From NCBI GenBank assembly GCA_029571985.1, contig JAKQVC010000130.1, positions 1-53,740 on the forward strand: 53,740 nucleotides of DNA, given 5' to 3'. The DNA comes from Bacteroidota bacterium (lineage in GTDB: Bacteria; Bacteroidota; Bacteroidia; Chitinophagales; BACL12). The notes beneath the pieces were generated by a model. That model was not told the origin of the DNA. It worked only from the letters and a program-made list of their open reading frames with translations, and did no database searches. Made by a program: the position numbers and the translations under genes. Shown one piece after another: positions 26,090 to 34,429 of the stretch; position 1 is the stretch's first letter, and each line of letters starts with the position of its first letter.

Positions 26090-26302
26090 TTAATCCTTCG
26101 TAGATATTAACAATTCTCTAATATCTACATTTAAAGCAATAGCTATTTCTCGCAGCAACTTTAAAGTTGGCTGACTATCATTATTGCATATTCGTGTAAT
26201 AGTGTTAGGCGTCCTTTTCACCTTTTTTGCTAAATCCTTCTGCGCAATATCCTTTTCAACTAAGACACTCTTAATTCGATTGATTTTGATTTTACCCGCC
26301 AT
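26090..26302 (-). CDS. XRE-family regulator, restriction-control-protein-like
   Basis: A 70-residue protein that is almost entirely an XRE helix-turn-helix: DIAQKDLAKKVKRTPNTITR as the HTH core, then QPTLKLLREIAIALNVDIRELL. Size, position and family fit controller (C) proteins of restriction-modification operons, which time expression of modification before restriction. It is the first gene of the minus-strand operon. The AT-rich spacer upstream contains a 9-bp inverted repeat that could be its operator. Confidence 0.85.
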   Translation of the reverse strand: MAGKIKINRIKSVLVEKDIAQKDLAKKVKRTPNTITRICNNDSQPTLKLLREIAIALNVDIRELLISTKD

Positions 26303-26399
26303 TGATTCAGATTTTATGTGAAAGTATCCAAAATTTAGCTGAAAATAACCCTTAAAAGGTGGTTAATCAACTATTAATCATACATTTGGGCAATTGTAA

Positions 26400-26418
26400 T
26401 AATTCATATTATGAATTA
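26400..26418. promoter_or_regulatory. Candidate operator: 9-bp inverted repeat
   Basis: TAATTCATA-T-TATGAATTA is a perfect inverted repeat with one central base, in the 200-bp spacer between the divergent XRE gene and the gene at 26503. Size and position suit binding of the XRE dimer and control of both directions. Inference only. Confidence 0.4.
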
Positions 26419-26502
26419 AAATAACTATAAAATTAGTATAAATAAACATAAAATGAATGTTTGAGGTGTAAATAACTTTTTACCATGAGCAAATATTAAA
26501 TT

Positions 26503-26787
26503 ATGATAAAACTCATTATCTCGTTATTAAAGGACGATCTTATTAATTCAAAGCTAGTAAATGGCCTGAGCGATATAGGTATAAATGCTGATGAATATTT
26601 ATTGCATCTTAGTGACACGATTTTTAACCCCATGGCAATAACAGACAAACGTTCAAATGAGTTTATCTTTAAAAGCTACCTTGACATTGTGAAAAGGGCA
26701 AAGTATATAGATATTGCCAATGGACATGACAACCTTGTCAAAGAATTATATTTCTACTTGCTCCATGAAAAATCTAAACTAAATTGA
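26503..26787 (+). CDS. Hypothetical small protein divergent from the RM-like operon
   Basis: A 94-residue protein (MIKLIISLLKDDLINSKLVN), helical, no signal peptide, no family recognised. AT-rich like the neighbouring operon and transcribed away from it across a shared regulatory spacer. It could be an accessory or immunity gene of the system, or unrelated. The start ATG is preceded by TAAATT without a Shine-Dalgarno. Confidence 0.5.
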   Translation: MIKLIISLLKDDLINSKLVNGLSDIGINADEYLLHLSDTIFNPMAITDKRSNEFIFKSYLDIVKRAKYIDIANGHDNLVKELYFYLLHEKSKLN

Positions 26788-26895
26788 AAATTCTAACTAC
26801 CACAATAGTAATCAGACAGAGACTTCGAGCAAAAAAAAAGAAGACAAAACCGCCCTACCTGTAACAGCGATAGCTGTTTCACAACTCCATAAACT

Positions 26896-27279
26896 TCAAC
26901 GAACACCGCATCCATAATCAAACTCTAAGTTTTCGATTTCTATTTTAAGAGCATTATATATATTCTTGTAATGCCGAAACCGGTGTGCTATATCGCCCAA
27001 AGAAGAAAACAAGCCCATTTTTACTTGTTTCACCTGCAAAACAGGCATCTGACTCGCTCCGATTTTCCTTTTGGCCGACATGTGGTGCTTGAACTTATTC
27101 AGGTTAAACAATAAGGCAACATCGCATAGCACATTAAAATCTGCAGGGTAAAATTTCCCCAATACTTGCATCTCACTCCGATTTTGTAGTTTAGCTAACA
27201 AATCCCAAGAACCGATTTTAATTGATTTGGGCGCCTTACAAAGTGCCTTTATCTCAATCACCCAAAAAGCATCATTCAT
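26896..27279 (-). CDS. Hypothetical protein (127 aa), uncertain
   Basis: A minus-strand frame of 127 residues with reasonable amino-acid composition and a helical, basic middle (NLNKFKHHMSAKRKIGASQM). The end is NALKIEIENLEFDYGCGV. I do not recognise a family. Its ATG (27277-27279) almost coincides with an ATG on the other strand (27278) that could start the TPR gene, so at least one start is misplaced or the genes share an extremely tight divergent region. If it is not real, 26788-27289 holds nothing else I can support. Confidence 0.4.
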   Translation of the reverse strand: MNDAFWVIEIKALCKAPKSIKIGSWDLLAKLQNRSEMQVLGKFYPADFNVLCDVALLFNLNKFKHHMSAKRKIGASQMPVLQVKQVKMGLFSSLGDIAHRFRHYKNIYNALKIEIENLEFDYGCGVR

Positions 27280-27289
27280 GATCCCAAAT

Positions 27290-28192
27290 ATGGTAAGGAG
27301 CGTTTTGTATATATTGGCCTTTATCCTGTTTTACACCTCCCTACAAGCTCAAACTATTCCCATCGATAACAAGATCGAGGTTTTCAGAGATAGCATCCAA
27401 TATTACCTCCAAAAGGAAGCACCAAAGGATAGTAGTTATTTGGTAGCATTCTCGATTGGCAAATATTATTATTTGCTGGCAGAACAATATGCACTCAATT
27501 ACACGCAATTAGACACAGCGTCAGGTAAAATTTCGCCCTTAGTGTATTATGATTCGGCAATGCAGTATTTAAAACTCAGTACGAAAAAAAATAAATCCTT
27601 TGCTCCGGCTTATTATTACCTGGGAGTTATGTTAAGTCAGTCCAACGACGACTACAAAAACGTAAGTAAGTATTTTTACAGCGCAATCAAATTGGATCCC
27701 GACAATTTCGAGTATTGGCTGACAAGCGCCAACTATACAAGTTTCTTTAAACAGGAAGCCGCTATCAGTCAATACACAAAAGCAATTGAGCTCAACCCGT
27801 CCGACTATAGAGCCTATATGGGTAGAGCCGCCGCCAGGTCGCATCCCACGCAATTTGCTGGTGATCCGCAAATAAGACTCATTGAAGAGGATTTTGCCAA
27901 GGCACTTTCATTAGACTGCGATTCAGCAGAGGTGCTACTGAAAAGAGGTTGGTCCCGACTTCATAATGCCAGAAACTATGATGACGCCATTCTCGACTAT
28001 ACGGTTGTTATAAAATTAGCCCCGGATAGAATTGAAGCCTACTACTTTCGTGCTCAGTCATTTTACCTCAATGGTCAATTAACTGAAGCTTGTGCGGATT
28101 ACACCAGATGGAAAGAACTTGGCGGCACCGGATGGATATATTATATCAAAGAAGCATGCGGCATAAGTTATGAAGATTGGTATAAAAAATAA
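27290..28192 (+). CDS. Secreted tetratricopeptide-repeat protein
   Basis: The ATG at 27290 gives the neatest signal peptide (MVRSVLYILAFILFYTSLQAQ); 27278 (MIPNMVRS) is also possible, while the in-frame 27227 start would put extra residues before the signal. 301 residues. TPR units include FAPAYYYLGVMLSQSNDDYK, VSKYFYSAIKLDPDNFEYW, AISQYTKAIELNPSDYRAY, AILDYTVVIKLAPDRIEAYY and AQSFYLNGQLTEACADYTRW. The last unit, with Cys and TRW, resembles that of the larger TPR protein at 6071, suggesting the two are related. Likely a periplasmic scaffold; no enzyme domain. Confidence 0.75.
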   Translation: MVRSVLYILAFILFYTSLQAQTIPIDNKIEVFRDSIQYYLQKEAPKDSSYLVAFSIGKYYYLLAEQYALNYTQLDTASGKISPLVYYDSAMQYLKLSTKKNKSFAPAYYYLGVMLSQSNDDYKNVSKYFYSAIKLDPDNFEYWLTSANYTSFFKQEAAISQYTKAIELNPSDYRAYMGRAAARSHPTQFAGDPQIRLIEEDFAKALSLDCDSAEVLLKRGWSRLHNARNYDDAILDYTVVIKLAPDRIEAYYFRAQSFYLNGQLTEACADYTRWKELGGTGWIYYIKEACGISYEDWYKK

Positions 28193-28369
28193 ACAATCCT
28201 ACCCGTCACACAACACCCCAATAAGGGTTCGATACAAATAATGACATTAGCCGTTTCAACAAAAACTGGATATTGCCATAATATCATGCTCAATGCCTAT
28301 CTTCACTTAAATTAGAGCTGAGCGCAATTCGCAAAAAAAAACCTTTTAATAAAAATCCAATCAACTTAA

Positions 28370-29023
28370 ATGGGCTCCATCGCACAACCCTTCGCCGTCA
28401 ACATCACTCAAGTCCGCCAAGCTTTCGGTTCTAAAGACTTGGCGCTTTTGGAAAAAGTTAAACAGTCAAACCTTTACGAAAATTATGCTGAAGGGGCAGA
28501 GGACTGTGATTTTGATGCGGTTTTGGAAGATATTATTGTTCGGTATATCAAGCCGGAAGACAGACAGAAAACCGGTGGGTTGCTGGGATTGTTTAAATCG
28601 AATCCCGGCTCCGGGCTTAATCCTAAGTTGGCGCATCACTATGGTTATGCCCTGATTGTTATTTGCGATACGTTAGGTACCTTCCTGTCGAAAGGTGGCG
28701 ATATTTTCTATTCGGGTGATGTGTGGAAGGAGGCAAATAAGTGGTTAAAAAGCAAGGGTATTACCATCGACCTCGACCGCATGTGGCAAACGGAAAAATT
28801 GTTCGACATCCCAAAAATTGCCGACTTCCCTGTAATTAGTCACTATGCGAATCAGGAAGTAAGCTACCTACTCCAGGCATTAAATAAGCATGATTTGAAC
28901 GACATCACCACCAACAACGATAATGTGCAACCGGAGGAGTTGCAAGAGTTACTCCTCACGTTCAGAAATGGTCTGCAAATTTGTAGCGATAAACAGGTTG
29001 AGTGGGTTTCGTTTTTGCATTGA
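28370..29023 (+). CDS. DUF7691-like protein
   Basis: A 217-residue soluble protein. It starts MGSIAQPFAVNITQVRQAFGSKDLALLEKV and contains HHYGYALIVICDTLG and LFDIPKIADFPVISHYANQE, which fit my memory of DUF7691 proteins (start with a residue-conserved VDL..V..GSxD..L, then a PxIPxxxDFPxIG box). A glycine-rich loop (KTGGLLGLFKSNPGSG) interrupts the middle. Function unknown, cytoplasmic. It stands alone between the TPR gene and a 1.3-kb repeat-rich spacer. Confidence 0.55.
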   Translation: MGSIAQPFAVNITQVRQAFGSKDLALLEKVKQSNLYENYAEGAEDCDFDAVLEDIIVRYIKPEDRQKTGGLLGLFKSNPGSGLNPKLAHHYGYALIVICDTLGTFLSKGGDIFYSGDVWKEANKWLKSKGITIDLDRMWQTEKLFDIPKIADFPVISHYANQEVSYLLQALNKHDLNDITTNNDNVQPEELQELLLTFRNGLQICSDKQVEWVSFLH

Positions 29024-29139
29024 AAGCATTGCAGTAATTCAAAAAATAGAAAGGGGCTGTTTTAGCATTTTCTGGAGCGCAGCAGAGAAAAAGTTCTACT
29101 ATAGAGGAGAATAAAAGGAATAAGGATTTTTGTTTTGAA

Positions 29140-29760
29140 TGGGCGGGTAGTGAGTAGTGGGTAGTGAGTAGTGAGACAAATGCAATAAGGCCTGCGGCCT
29201 TTCAATGCAGCTTTTTCTTATGATAATATTGACCGAAAGTATAATCTCATGCTCCACCAAAATCCCTGCATTGTCCCACTACTCACTACCTTTTAATAGA
29301 GGAATAAGGAATGAGGAATAAGGAATAATGCCTAATTACATTCCGCTCTTGCGTATCAGCCAGATTGCTCCACCACACACACCCTCGACGAAGTCGATTT
29401 GCATTCGTCTGACTACTCACTTCATAGCAGGCACTACTCACTACTTTTTAATAGAGGAATAAGGAATGAAGAATAAGAAATGCAGAGTCAGTGGGTGAGT
29501 GGGTCAGTGGGTGAGTAGTCAGTGGGTGAGTGGTGAATGGTGAGTGGTAAGTGGAAAAAATGGAATGAGGCCTTCGGCCTTAGTATACAGTCGTTTCTTT
29601 CGAAAATTAATAACCAAGCGTAAAATATTGTGCTCCAACTAAATCCCTGCATTGTCTCACTACTCACTACCCACTACTCACTACCTTTTAATAGAATGAG
29701 AAATGAGGGGGTGAGTGGGTCAGTGGGTGAGTGGGTCAGTGGGTGAGTTTGGCGCGGAAT
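29140..29760. repeat. Simple-sequence and diverged direct repeats in a 1.3-kb spacer
   Basis: Runs of GTGAGTGGGTCAGTGGGTGA and GTAGTGAGTAGTG, with the reverse-strand form CACTACTCACTACC, and three copies of TTTTAATAGA followed by GGAATAAGGAAT-like sequence. Two longer units align: 29185-29300 and 29565-29690 both have GGCCT(G/T)CGGCCTT, a GTATAA or GTAAAAT stretch, TGCTCCA, and AATCCCTGCATTGTC. The rest (29761-30369) holds a short GCCC-GAA-GGGC hairpin near 30028 and no gene I can support. Confidence 0.65.
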
Positions 29761-30369
29761 TTACATTTACCCTACCGCAAAAAACATCAAATTGACCATT
29801 GCGTGTATCTCCGCTCCTAAGCCAACCAACTTTCGTATCATAATCGTCTCTAGTCGTATCATTTCGTATCATAGTTACGGTTTTCATTATCAAAAACGTC
29901 AACCTGCATGTCATAGCATGGCAATAGGTTCATCATAATGTATAAGGCTAATCTGCATTTGGAATGGAAAATTGAAAAGACCTGAGTTACCCGGACAGGT
30001 GAAACTTTCCAGGAAGAGCGTGGCGCCCGAAGGGCTACATGACAGAAGCCAGTAGTTGCACAATGACCATGATGCAAACCATTACCGCTATCTGTATAGA
30101 AAATCTTGAATGCCTACATCATAAAACAGAAATCCCTTTTGAAGTTTTCTACGTAAGAAGCTCAGAAACCCTGATACTATGGAAAGAATATTGGATGGAA
30201 GATGAATAATCACGCACCGGGTTTGCATAAGCAAACCGATAAATAGTGACTGTACGATTACATGCCTACCAGAATCCCTCAAATAATTATCCCGCATATC
30301 CGTTATTGTGCAGTCGGGTGCGCATACATTCAAGCGTCCAGATATCACAAAACCAACAAACACCAACAA

Positions 30370-31215
30370 GTGAAACACCTATACTATTGCTGCATTGGGC
30401 TTCTGTTGGGGGTTACCGGTTGTCAGGGACAGTCGGCATCATTACCTACATCAGAAACAAATGACAGTACCACCATTCAAGCTGCAGTGCCAGCGCCGTT
30501 AGTGTATGACACTAGCTCAAAAGTCATTCATATCTTTGTCGCCCTATGCGATAATACATATCAGGGCATTGTTCCGGTGCCTGCAAAAATTGGAAATGGT
30601 CAGGACCCAAACAACAATTTATACTGGGGATGTGGATATGGTATTCGCACCTATTTTAAAAAGAGCGCAGAGTGGAAATTATTATCTACCCATAAAATAG
30701 ATTCAACCATTTTAGAACGCGTGGTATTTAAGCACACACAAAAAAATATCTACCTCATTGCAGATGCCTGGAATGGAAAATATATAGAAGCATGCACAGA
30801 TGCTTTTTTATCCGGGAGTTGCGGAAAGATGAAAGATACAGTCCACGTCGGACAAACCATTATTGGCGCTGCCGGAAATGCACAGATGCTGGCGTATATT
30901 GGTCATGATGGATTAATGGATTTTCAACTGCCGGATACGTATCGGAATACGGATAGTATTACTCGGGATATTATTATTTTGGCCTGCTACAGTAAAAGTT
31001 ATTTCTCTCCTTTATTACAAGATGCAGGTGTGCGACCCTTGGTGTGGACCACCGGTCTCATGGCACCGGAAGCCTACACTGTGCACGATGCGATTTCGGG
31101 ATATGTAAAAAATGAATCCGTAGAAAGCATCCGCAGCAAAGCAGCTTTAGCCTATTCCCAATATCAAAAATGCAGTGAAAAGGCTGCACGTAATTTGCTG
31201 GTGAGTGGTTTTTAG
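30370..31215 (+). CDS. Putative lipoprotein of unknown function
   Basis: The frame is open from an ATG at 30262, but the GTG at 30370 gives a proper lipoprotein signal (VKHLYYCCIGLLLGVTGC, Cys18 as lipidation site), so it is preferred; 281 residues. The mature part starts with a Ser/Thr-rich linker, then a globular domain: HIFVALCDNTYQGIVPVPAK, NNNLYWGCGYGIRTYFKKS, NIYLIADAWNGKY, AYIGHDGLMDFQLP and IIILACYSKSYF. The pattern of GHDG plus ACYSKSYF near conserved His and Cys positions could be a peptidase-like dyad of caspase type, but this is a guess. I know the LCDN/NLYWG pattern only from uncharacterised proteins. Confidence 0.6.
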   Translation: MKHLYYCCIGLLLGVTGCQGQSASLPTSETNDSTTIQAAVPAPLVYDTSSKVIHIFVALCDNTYQGIVPVPAKIGNGQDPNNNLYWGCGYGIRTYFKKSAEWKLLSTHKIDSTILERVVFKHTQKNIYLIADAWNGKYIEACTDAFLSGSCGKMKDTVHVGQTIIGAAGNAQMLAYIGHDGLMDFQLPDTYRNTDSITRDIIILACYSKSYFSPLLQDAGVRPLVWTTGLMAPEAYTVHDAISGYVKNESVESIRSKAALAYSQYQKCSEKAARNLLVSGF

Positions 31216-31289
31216 AACGGATATAGTTAAACTTTTGTCTAAGCGCGGTTCATGCACGTAATTTGTGGTTGAAAAGAAGTCAACACAAC

Positions 31290-31721
31290 ATGTCCGAAAA
31301 AAAGAATCAGGCCACCCCATTTGCACAAACGTATTTCCACGGTACAAAAGCGGATTTAAAACCGGGTGATATTATTGCACCCGGATATCAATCCAATTAT
31401 GGCGAGCGAAAGGAGGCGCGCTATATTTTTCTGACTGCTACATTAGATGCCGCGATCTGGGGCGCAGAGTTAGCGCAGGGCGATGGACCCGAACGCATTT
31501 ATCTGGTGGAGCCCACAGGTGCTATTGAAAATGATCCGGATTTAACGGATAAAAAATTTCCGGGCAACCCCACACAATCATTTCGCTCAACGGAGCCATT
31601 CAGGGTTGTGGGTGAAGTAATGAATTGGCAAAGCCACCCTGCTGAGCAGGTGCAAACCATGAAAGCGCATCTTGAAACTTTGAAACAACAAGGTATTCAA
31701 TCACTGAATGATGCAGAGTAA
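31290..31721 (+). CDS. arr: NAD+-rifampin ADP-ribosyltransferase (Arr)
   Basis: A 143-residue protein with the full-length Arr pattern: TYFHGTKADLKPGDIIAPGY, SNYGERKEARYIFLTATLDA, AIWGAELAQGDGPERIYLVE, PTGAIENDPDLTDKKFPGNP, SFRSTEPFRVVGEV. The start at 31290 (MSEKKNQATPF) suits the family; an upstream in-frame ATG adds nine residues. Arr transfers ADP-ribose from NAD+ to the C23 hydroxyl of rifamycins and so inactivates them. Such genes are common on the chromosomes of environmental bacteria. There is no mobile context here apart from ordinary neighbours. Confidence 0.93.
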   Translation: MSEKKNQATPFAQTYFHGTKADLKPGDIIAPGYQSNYGERKEARYIFLTATLDAAIWGAELAQGDGPERIYLVEPTGAIENDPDLTDKKFPGNPTQSFRSTEPFRVVGEVMNWQSHPAEQVQTMKAHLETLKQQGIQSLNDAE

Positions 31722-31789
31722 TTCGGTTAACGAAATTTTAAAACTGACAAAATATCAATTATTAAATACATATTATTATTGAATCGAGT

Positions 31790-32140
31790 ATGCTCAATCA
31801 AATACATCCTAAACTACCCATGCGCAATGTCGCAAAAACCAAAGACTATTATGTTAACCAATTAGGGTTCACTGAGATTGCTGATTATGGAAATTATTTA
31901 ATTGTAAAAAAAGATGATGTTGAGATGCATTTTTTTGAACATACAACTCTTATTCCAACAGAAAATTATGGTCAGGTTTATTTTAGAACGGATGCAATTG
32001 ATGTTTTGTATCAACAGTGGGTAAATTCAGGTGTTACTATTCATCCGGGCGGCTCACTCGAAACCAAGTCATGGGGACAAAAAGAATTCTCCCTCCTCGA
32101 CCCGGATCACAACTTACTTACATTTGGGCAAGGGGCGTGA
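31790..32140 (+). CDS. VOC-family protein, bleomycin-resistance-like
   Basis: A 116-residue single vicinal-oxygen-chelate domain pair: IHPKLPMRNVAKTKDYYVNQ, LGFTEIADYGNYLIVKKDDV, EMHFFEH, GQVYFRTDAIDVLYQQW, then KEFSLLDPDHNLLTFGQ. His and Glu at the classic VOC positions (IHPKLP, MHFFEH, LDPDHNLL) fit the bleomycin-binding or glyoxalase-like group. Next to arr, it could form a small drug-tolerance cluster, though VOC proteins have many roles. ATG at 31790, without a clear Shine-Dalgarno. Confidence 0.8.
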   Translation: MLNQIHPKLPMRNVAKTKDYYVNQLGFTEIADYGNYLIVKKDDVEMHFFEHTTLIPTENYGQVYFRTDAIDVLYQQWVNSGVTIHPGGSLETKSWGQKEFSLLDPDHNLLTFGQGA

Positions 32141-32154
32141 GTTTTTAATCGGTT

Positions 32155-32440
32155 TTTTCGAGGCCACGCCGAAATGCACGGAGGATGGGAAGACGGGAAG
32201 ACTGGAAGTTGGCGCTAACTTATAACTCGCATTTCTTACCGCCTTCCAGTCTTCCCGGCAAAAAAAATATTTATGTTACCAAAAAAGCCCATTCAACAAC
32301 CCCAAATCAACTCTGCGCCTCTGCGTCTCTGCGAGAAATAGAATTTTTTCACAACTCATGCAATTGTGCACCCAGGTCAAACCAAGAGGCGCGCAGGCTG
32401 GAAGACCGGGAGAGAGTGAATTGGGGTGGTGAATTTTGAT
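32155..32440. repeat. Dispersed intergenic repeat phrases
   Basis: TTTTCGAGGCCACGCCG, GGGAAGACGGGAAGACTGGA and GCGCCTCTGCGTCTCTGCGA. The first two recur inverted at 43880-43930 and a related phrase at 43975-44010. Noncoding. Confidence 0.55.
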
Positions 32441-32463
32441 TAATTTTGTATAAAATCAATTTT

Positions 32464-33156
32464 ATGAAATCCGTTTATACATTAGCCGCCCTGTTTATCG
32501 GTCTTGTGTTTACCGCATTTGCGCCAGGCGATAATTGTGAATCTTTTTTTGCCAACAAGGTGGGCACTACCTGGGAACAAACACATTATGATGCGAAAGA
32601 CAAGGTGACCGGCAAAACCAAAGGCCTTGTTAAATCTTATGATGCTATTGATAATGGATTTTCAGCAACCATGGAAATTGAAACACTGGATGATAAAGAT
32701 AAATCGCTCTCCAAAGGTGATATCATCATGAAATGTCAGGGAGATCAGTTTTATATGGATATGGGCAACATGTTTCCTTCAGAAATGGGCGAAATTGAAG
32801 GTGCTGAAATTATTATCGATAATGAGTTTTCTACCTTCCCTTCCAATCCTGTTGCCGGACAAACCCTTCCGGATGAAACCAGCACCATGACGGTTAAACT
32901 CAATGGCATGAATCTGATGACCATGACAATCAAAACCACAAACCGTAAAATTGAAGGTTATGAAAATGTTACCACACCTGCCGGAACATTTAATTGCATA
33001 AAATACACATCCAATTCTGAAGTAAAATCCATCATGACCATCAAAGGTCGCTCTGTAATGTATTTTGCTAAAAATGTGGGCGTTGTAAAAGTGGAAAGCT
33101 ATAATGAAAAAGACAAGCTGGAAGGCACACAAATCCTGACAAAATTTACTGAATAG
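32464..33156 (+). CDS. Secreted TapB/DUF3108-like protein
   Basis: The ATG at 32464 gives a signal peptide (MKSVYTLAALFIGLVFTAFA); an upstream TTG is in frame but unneeded. 230 residues. The mature part is a single beta-rich domain with NKVGTTWEQTHYDAKDKVTG, then TPAGTFNCIKYTSNSE and YFAKNVGVVKVESYNEKDKL. This PAGTF-C...K...Y / VGVVK arrangement matches TapB or DUF3108-like proteins of Bacteroidota. Function unknown, probably periplasmic. It faces the PLP-enzyme gene tail to tail, 25 bp apart; a 13-bp inverted repeat (33165-33179 with 33204-33216) lies there. Confidence 0.65.
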   Translation: MKSVYTLAALFIGLVFTAFAPGDNCESFFANKVGTTWEQTHYDAKDKVTGKTKGLVKSYDAIDNGFSATMEIETLDDKDKSLSKGDIIMKCQGDQFYMDMGNMFPSEMGEIEGAEIIIDNEFSTFPSNPVAGQTLPDETSTMTVKLNGMNLMTMTIKTTNRKIEGYENVTTPAGTFNCIKYTSNSEVKSIMTIKGRSVMYFAKNVGVVKVESYNEKDKLEGTQILTKFTE

Positions 33157-33181
33157 CAATAGCCTTTTTTTGATATCGGTA

Positions 33182-34429
33182 TTACACCTGTTCCAGGGCT
33201 CTGCCGATATCAAAAATCAAATCTTCATAATATTCAACCCCAACACTCAGGCGAATCAGTTTTTCTGAAATGCCTAGTTTCTGTTTGTCTTCAGGCGATA
33301 CATCCGCGTGCGTCATGGTAGCAGGATGTTCGGCCAGTGATTCGGTTGAGCCAAGCGATACAGCCAGCTTGATCAGTTTGAGGTTGTTCAAAAAAGTAAA
33401 GGCTTCTTTTTCTCCCCCCACAATATCAAAACTCACCATCGCACCCGGTGATAAATATTGGTTGCGATAAATCTGATATTCAGCTGTGCCTTCCGGAATT
33501 AATCCGAGGTAATATACTTTTTCAACCTTTGGATGCTCATTTAAATATTCAACCACTTTCATGGCGTTTTGTGCCTGCAGTTCCATACGTGGCTTCAGGG
33601 TTTCTAAACTGCGCATCAACAACCAACCGGTGTTCGGACTCATCATATTACCCATAAACGTGCGCATGGTTTTAATGCGTTGCATAATGCGACTATTACC
33701 TAAAACAGCTCCAGCAATCACATCACTGTGACCACCAATATATTTTGTGGCTGAATACATCACAATATCAGCTCCGTGTTTCAGGGGGTGACTCCACAAT
33801 GGTCCCATATAGGTATTATCAACCGCCAGATAAACCGGTTTCTCGTCGCTGTGATAGCTGCGCGCAATACGGGCACACATTTCCATATCAATAAGTGCAT
33901 TCGTTGGATTGGCAGGTGACTCCACATAAACCAATCCCAATTTATCTACACCTTTATTTTTTATAATCTGATGAATCTCTTCTTCGGAACTGTTAGCATC
34001 AAAACTCGCATGTTCAATTCCCCATTTAGGTAATACGTGTTTAATAAAGTGATCTGTTCCGCCATACACAGGTGCGCTGAATAAAACGAATTGTCCGGGT
34101 TGTAAAAATTCCAACAACACCGTGCTGATGGCACTCATACCACTGCTAAACACCGCACATGCCTCGGCGCCATCCCAAAGGGTCAGGCGATTTTCCAAAA
34201 TTTCTAAATCGGGATTGTTTAATCGCGAATAAATAAGTCCCTGTTCTTCTCCCGGATTTGCCGCACTCAATCCATAGGCCACCTCAAAAAATCGCTTGCC
34301 GGCTTCTGCATTTTTAAATACAAATGTGGAAGTTTGAAAAATCGGACATTTTACAGCGCCTTCGCTTAACTCAGGCTTGTAGCCATAACTCATCATTAAA
34401 CTCTCCGGACGAAAAGTATGTTGTTCCAT
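33182..34429 (-). CDS. Cys/Met-metabolism PLP-dependent enzyme (methionine gamma-lyase-like)
   Basis: A 415-residue enzyme of the trans-sulfuration family. Key segments are YSRLNNPDLEILENRL, SSGMSAISTVLLEFLQPGQF, YVESPANPTNALIDM, VDNTYMGP and SATKYIGGHSDVIAG, whose Lys (about 229) binds PLP. The C terminus has SLGSTESLAEHPATMTH and LIRLSVGVEYYEDLI, typical of methionine gamma-lyases and cystathionine gamma-synthases; the exact reaction cannot be fixed by eye. The ATG at 34429 is chosen over a TTG two codons upstream. On the minus strand TACGTTTG (34440-34433), a perfect -7 element, ends only 3 bp before the ATG, which would give an almost leaderless mRNA. Confidence 0.85.
   Translation of the reverse strand: MEQHTFRPESLMMSYGYKPELSEGAVKCPIFQTSTFVFKNAEAGKRFFEVAYGLSAANPGEEQGLIYSRLNNPDLEILENRLTLWDGAEACAVFSSGMSAISTVLLEFLQPGQFVLFSAPVYGGTDHFIKHVLPKWGIEHASFDANSSEEEIHQIIKNKGVDKLGLVYVESPANPTNALIDMEMCARIARSYHSDEKPVYLAVDNTYMGPLWSHPLKHGADIVMYSATKYIGGHSDVIAGAVLGNSRIMQRIKTMRTFMGNMMSPNTGWLLMRSLETLKPRMELQAQNAMKVVEYLNEHPKVEKVYYLGLIPEGTAEYQIYRNQYLSPGAMVSFDIVGGEKEAFTFLNNLKLIKLAVSLGSTESLAEHPATMTHADVSPEDKQKLGISEKLIRLSVGVEYYEDLIFDIGRALEQV

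Noticed and set aside
22137-26302. Identification as PARIS, Gabija or BREX
   Set aside because: Toprim is a separate gene and DUF4276-like, not fused as in GajA; no PglZ, BrxC or GajB helicase; the adenine methyltransferase and PstI-type N-terminal domain do not fit those systems.
33165-33216. Inverted repeat TTTTTTTGATATCGG with CCGATATCAAAAA as a terminator
   Set aside because: T run precedes the stem and A run follows it, so it does not look like a terminator on either strand; it also covers coding sequence of the PLP enzyme.
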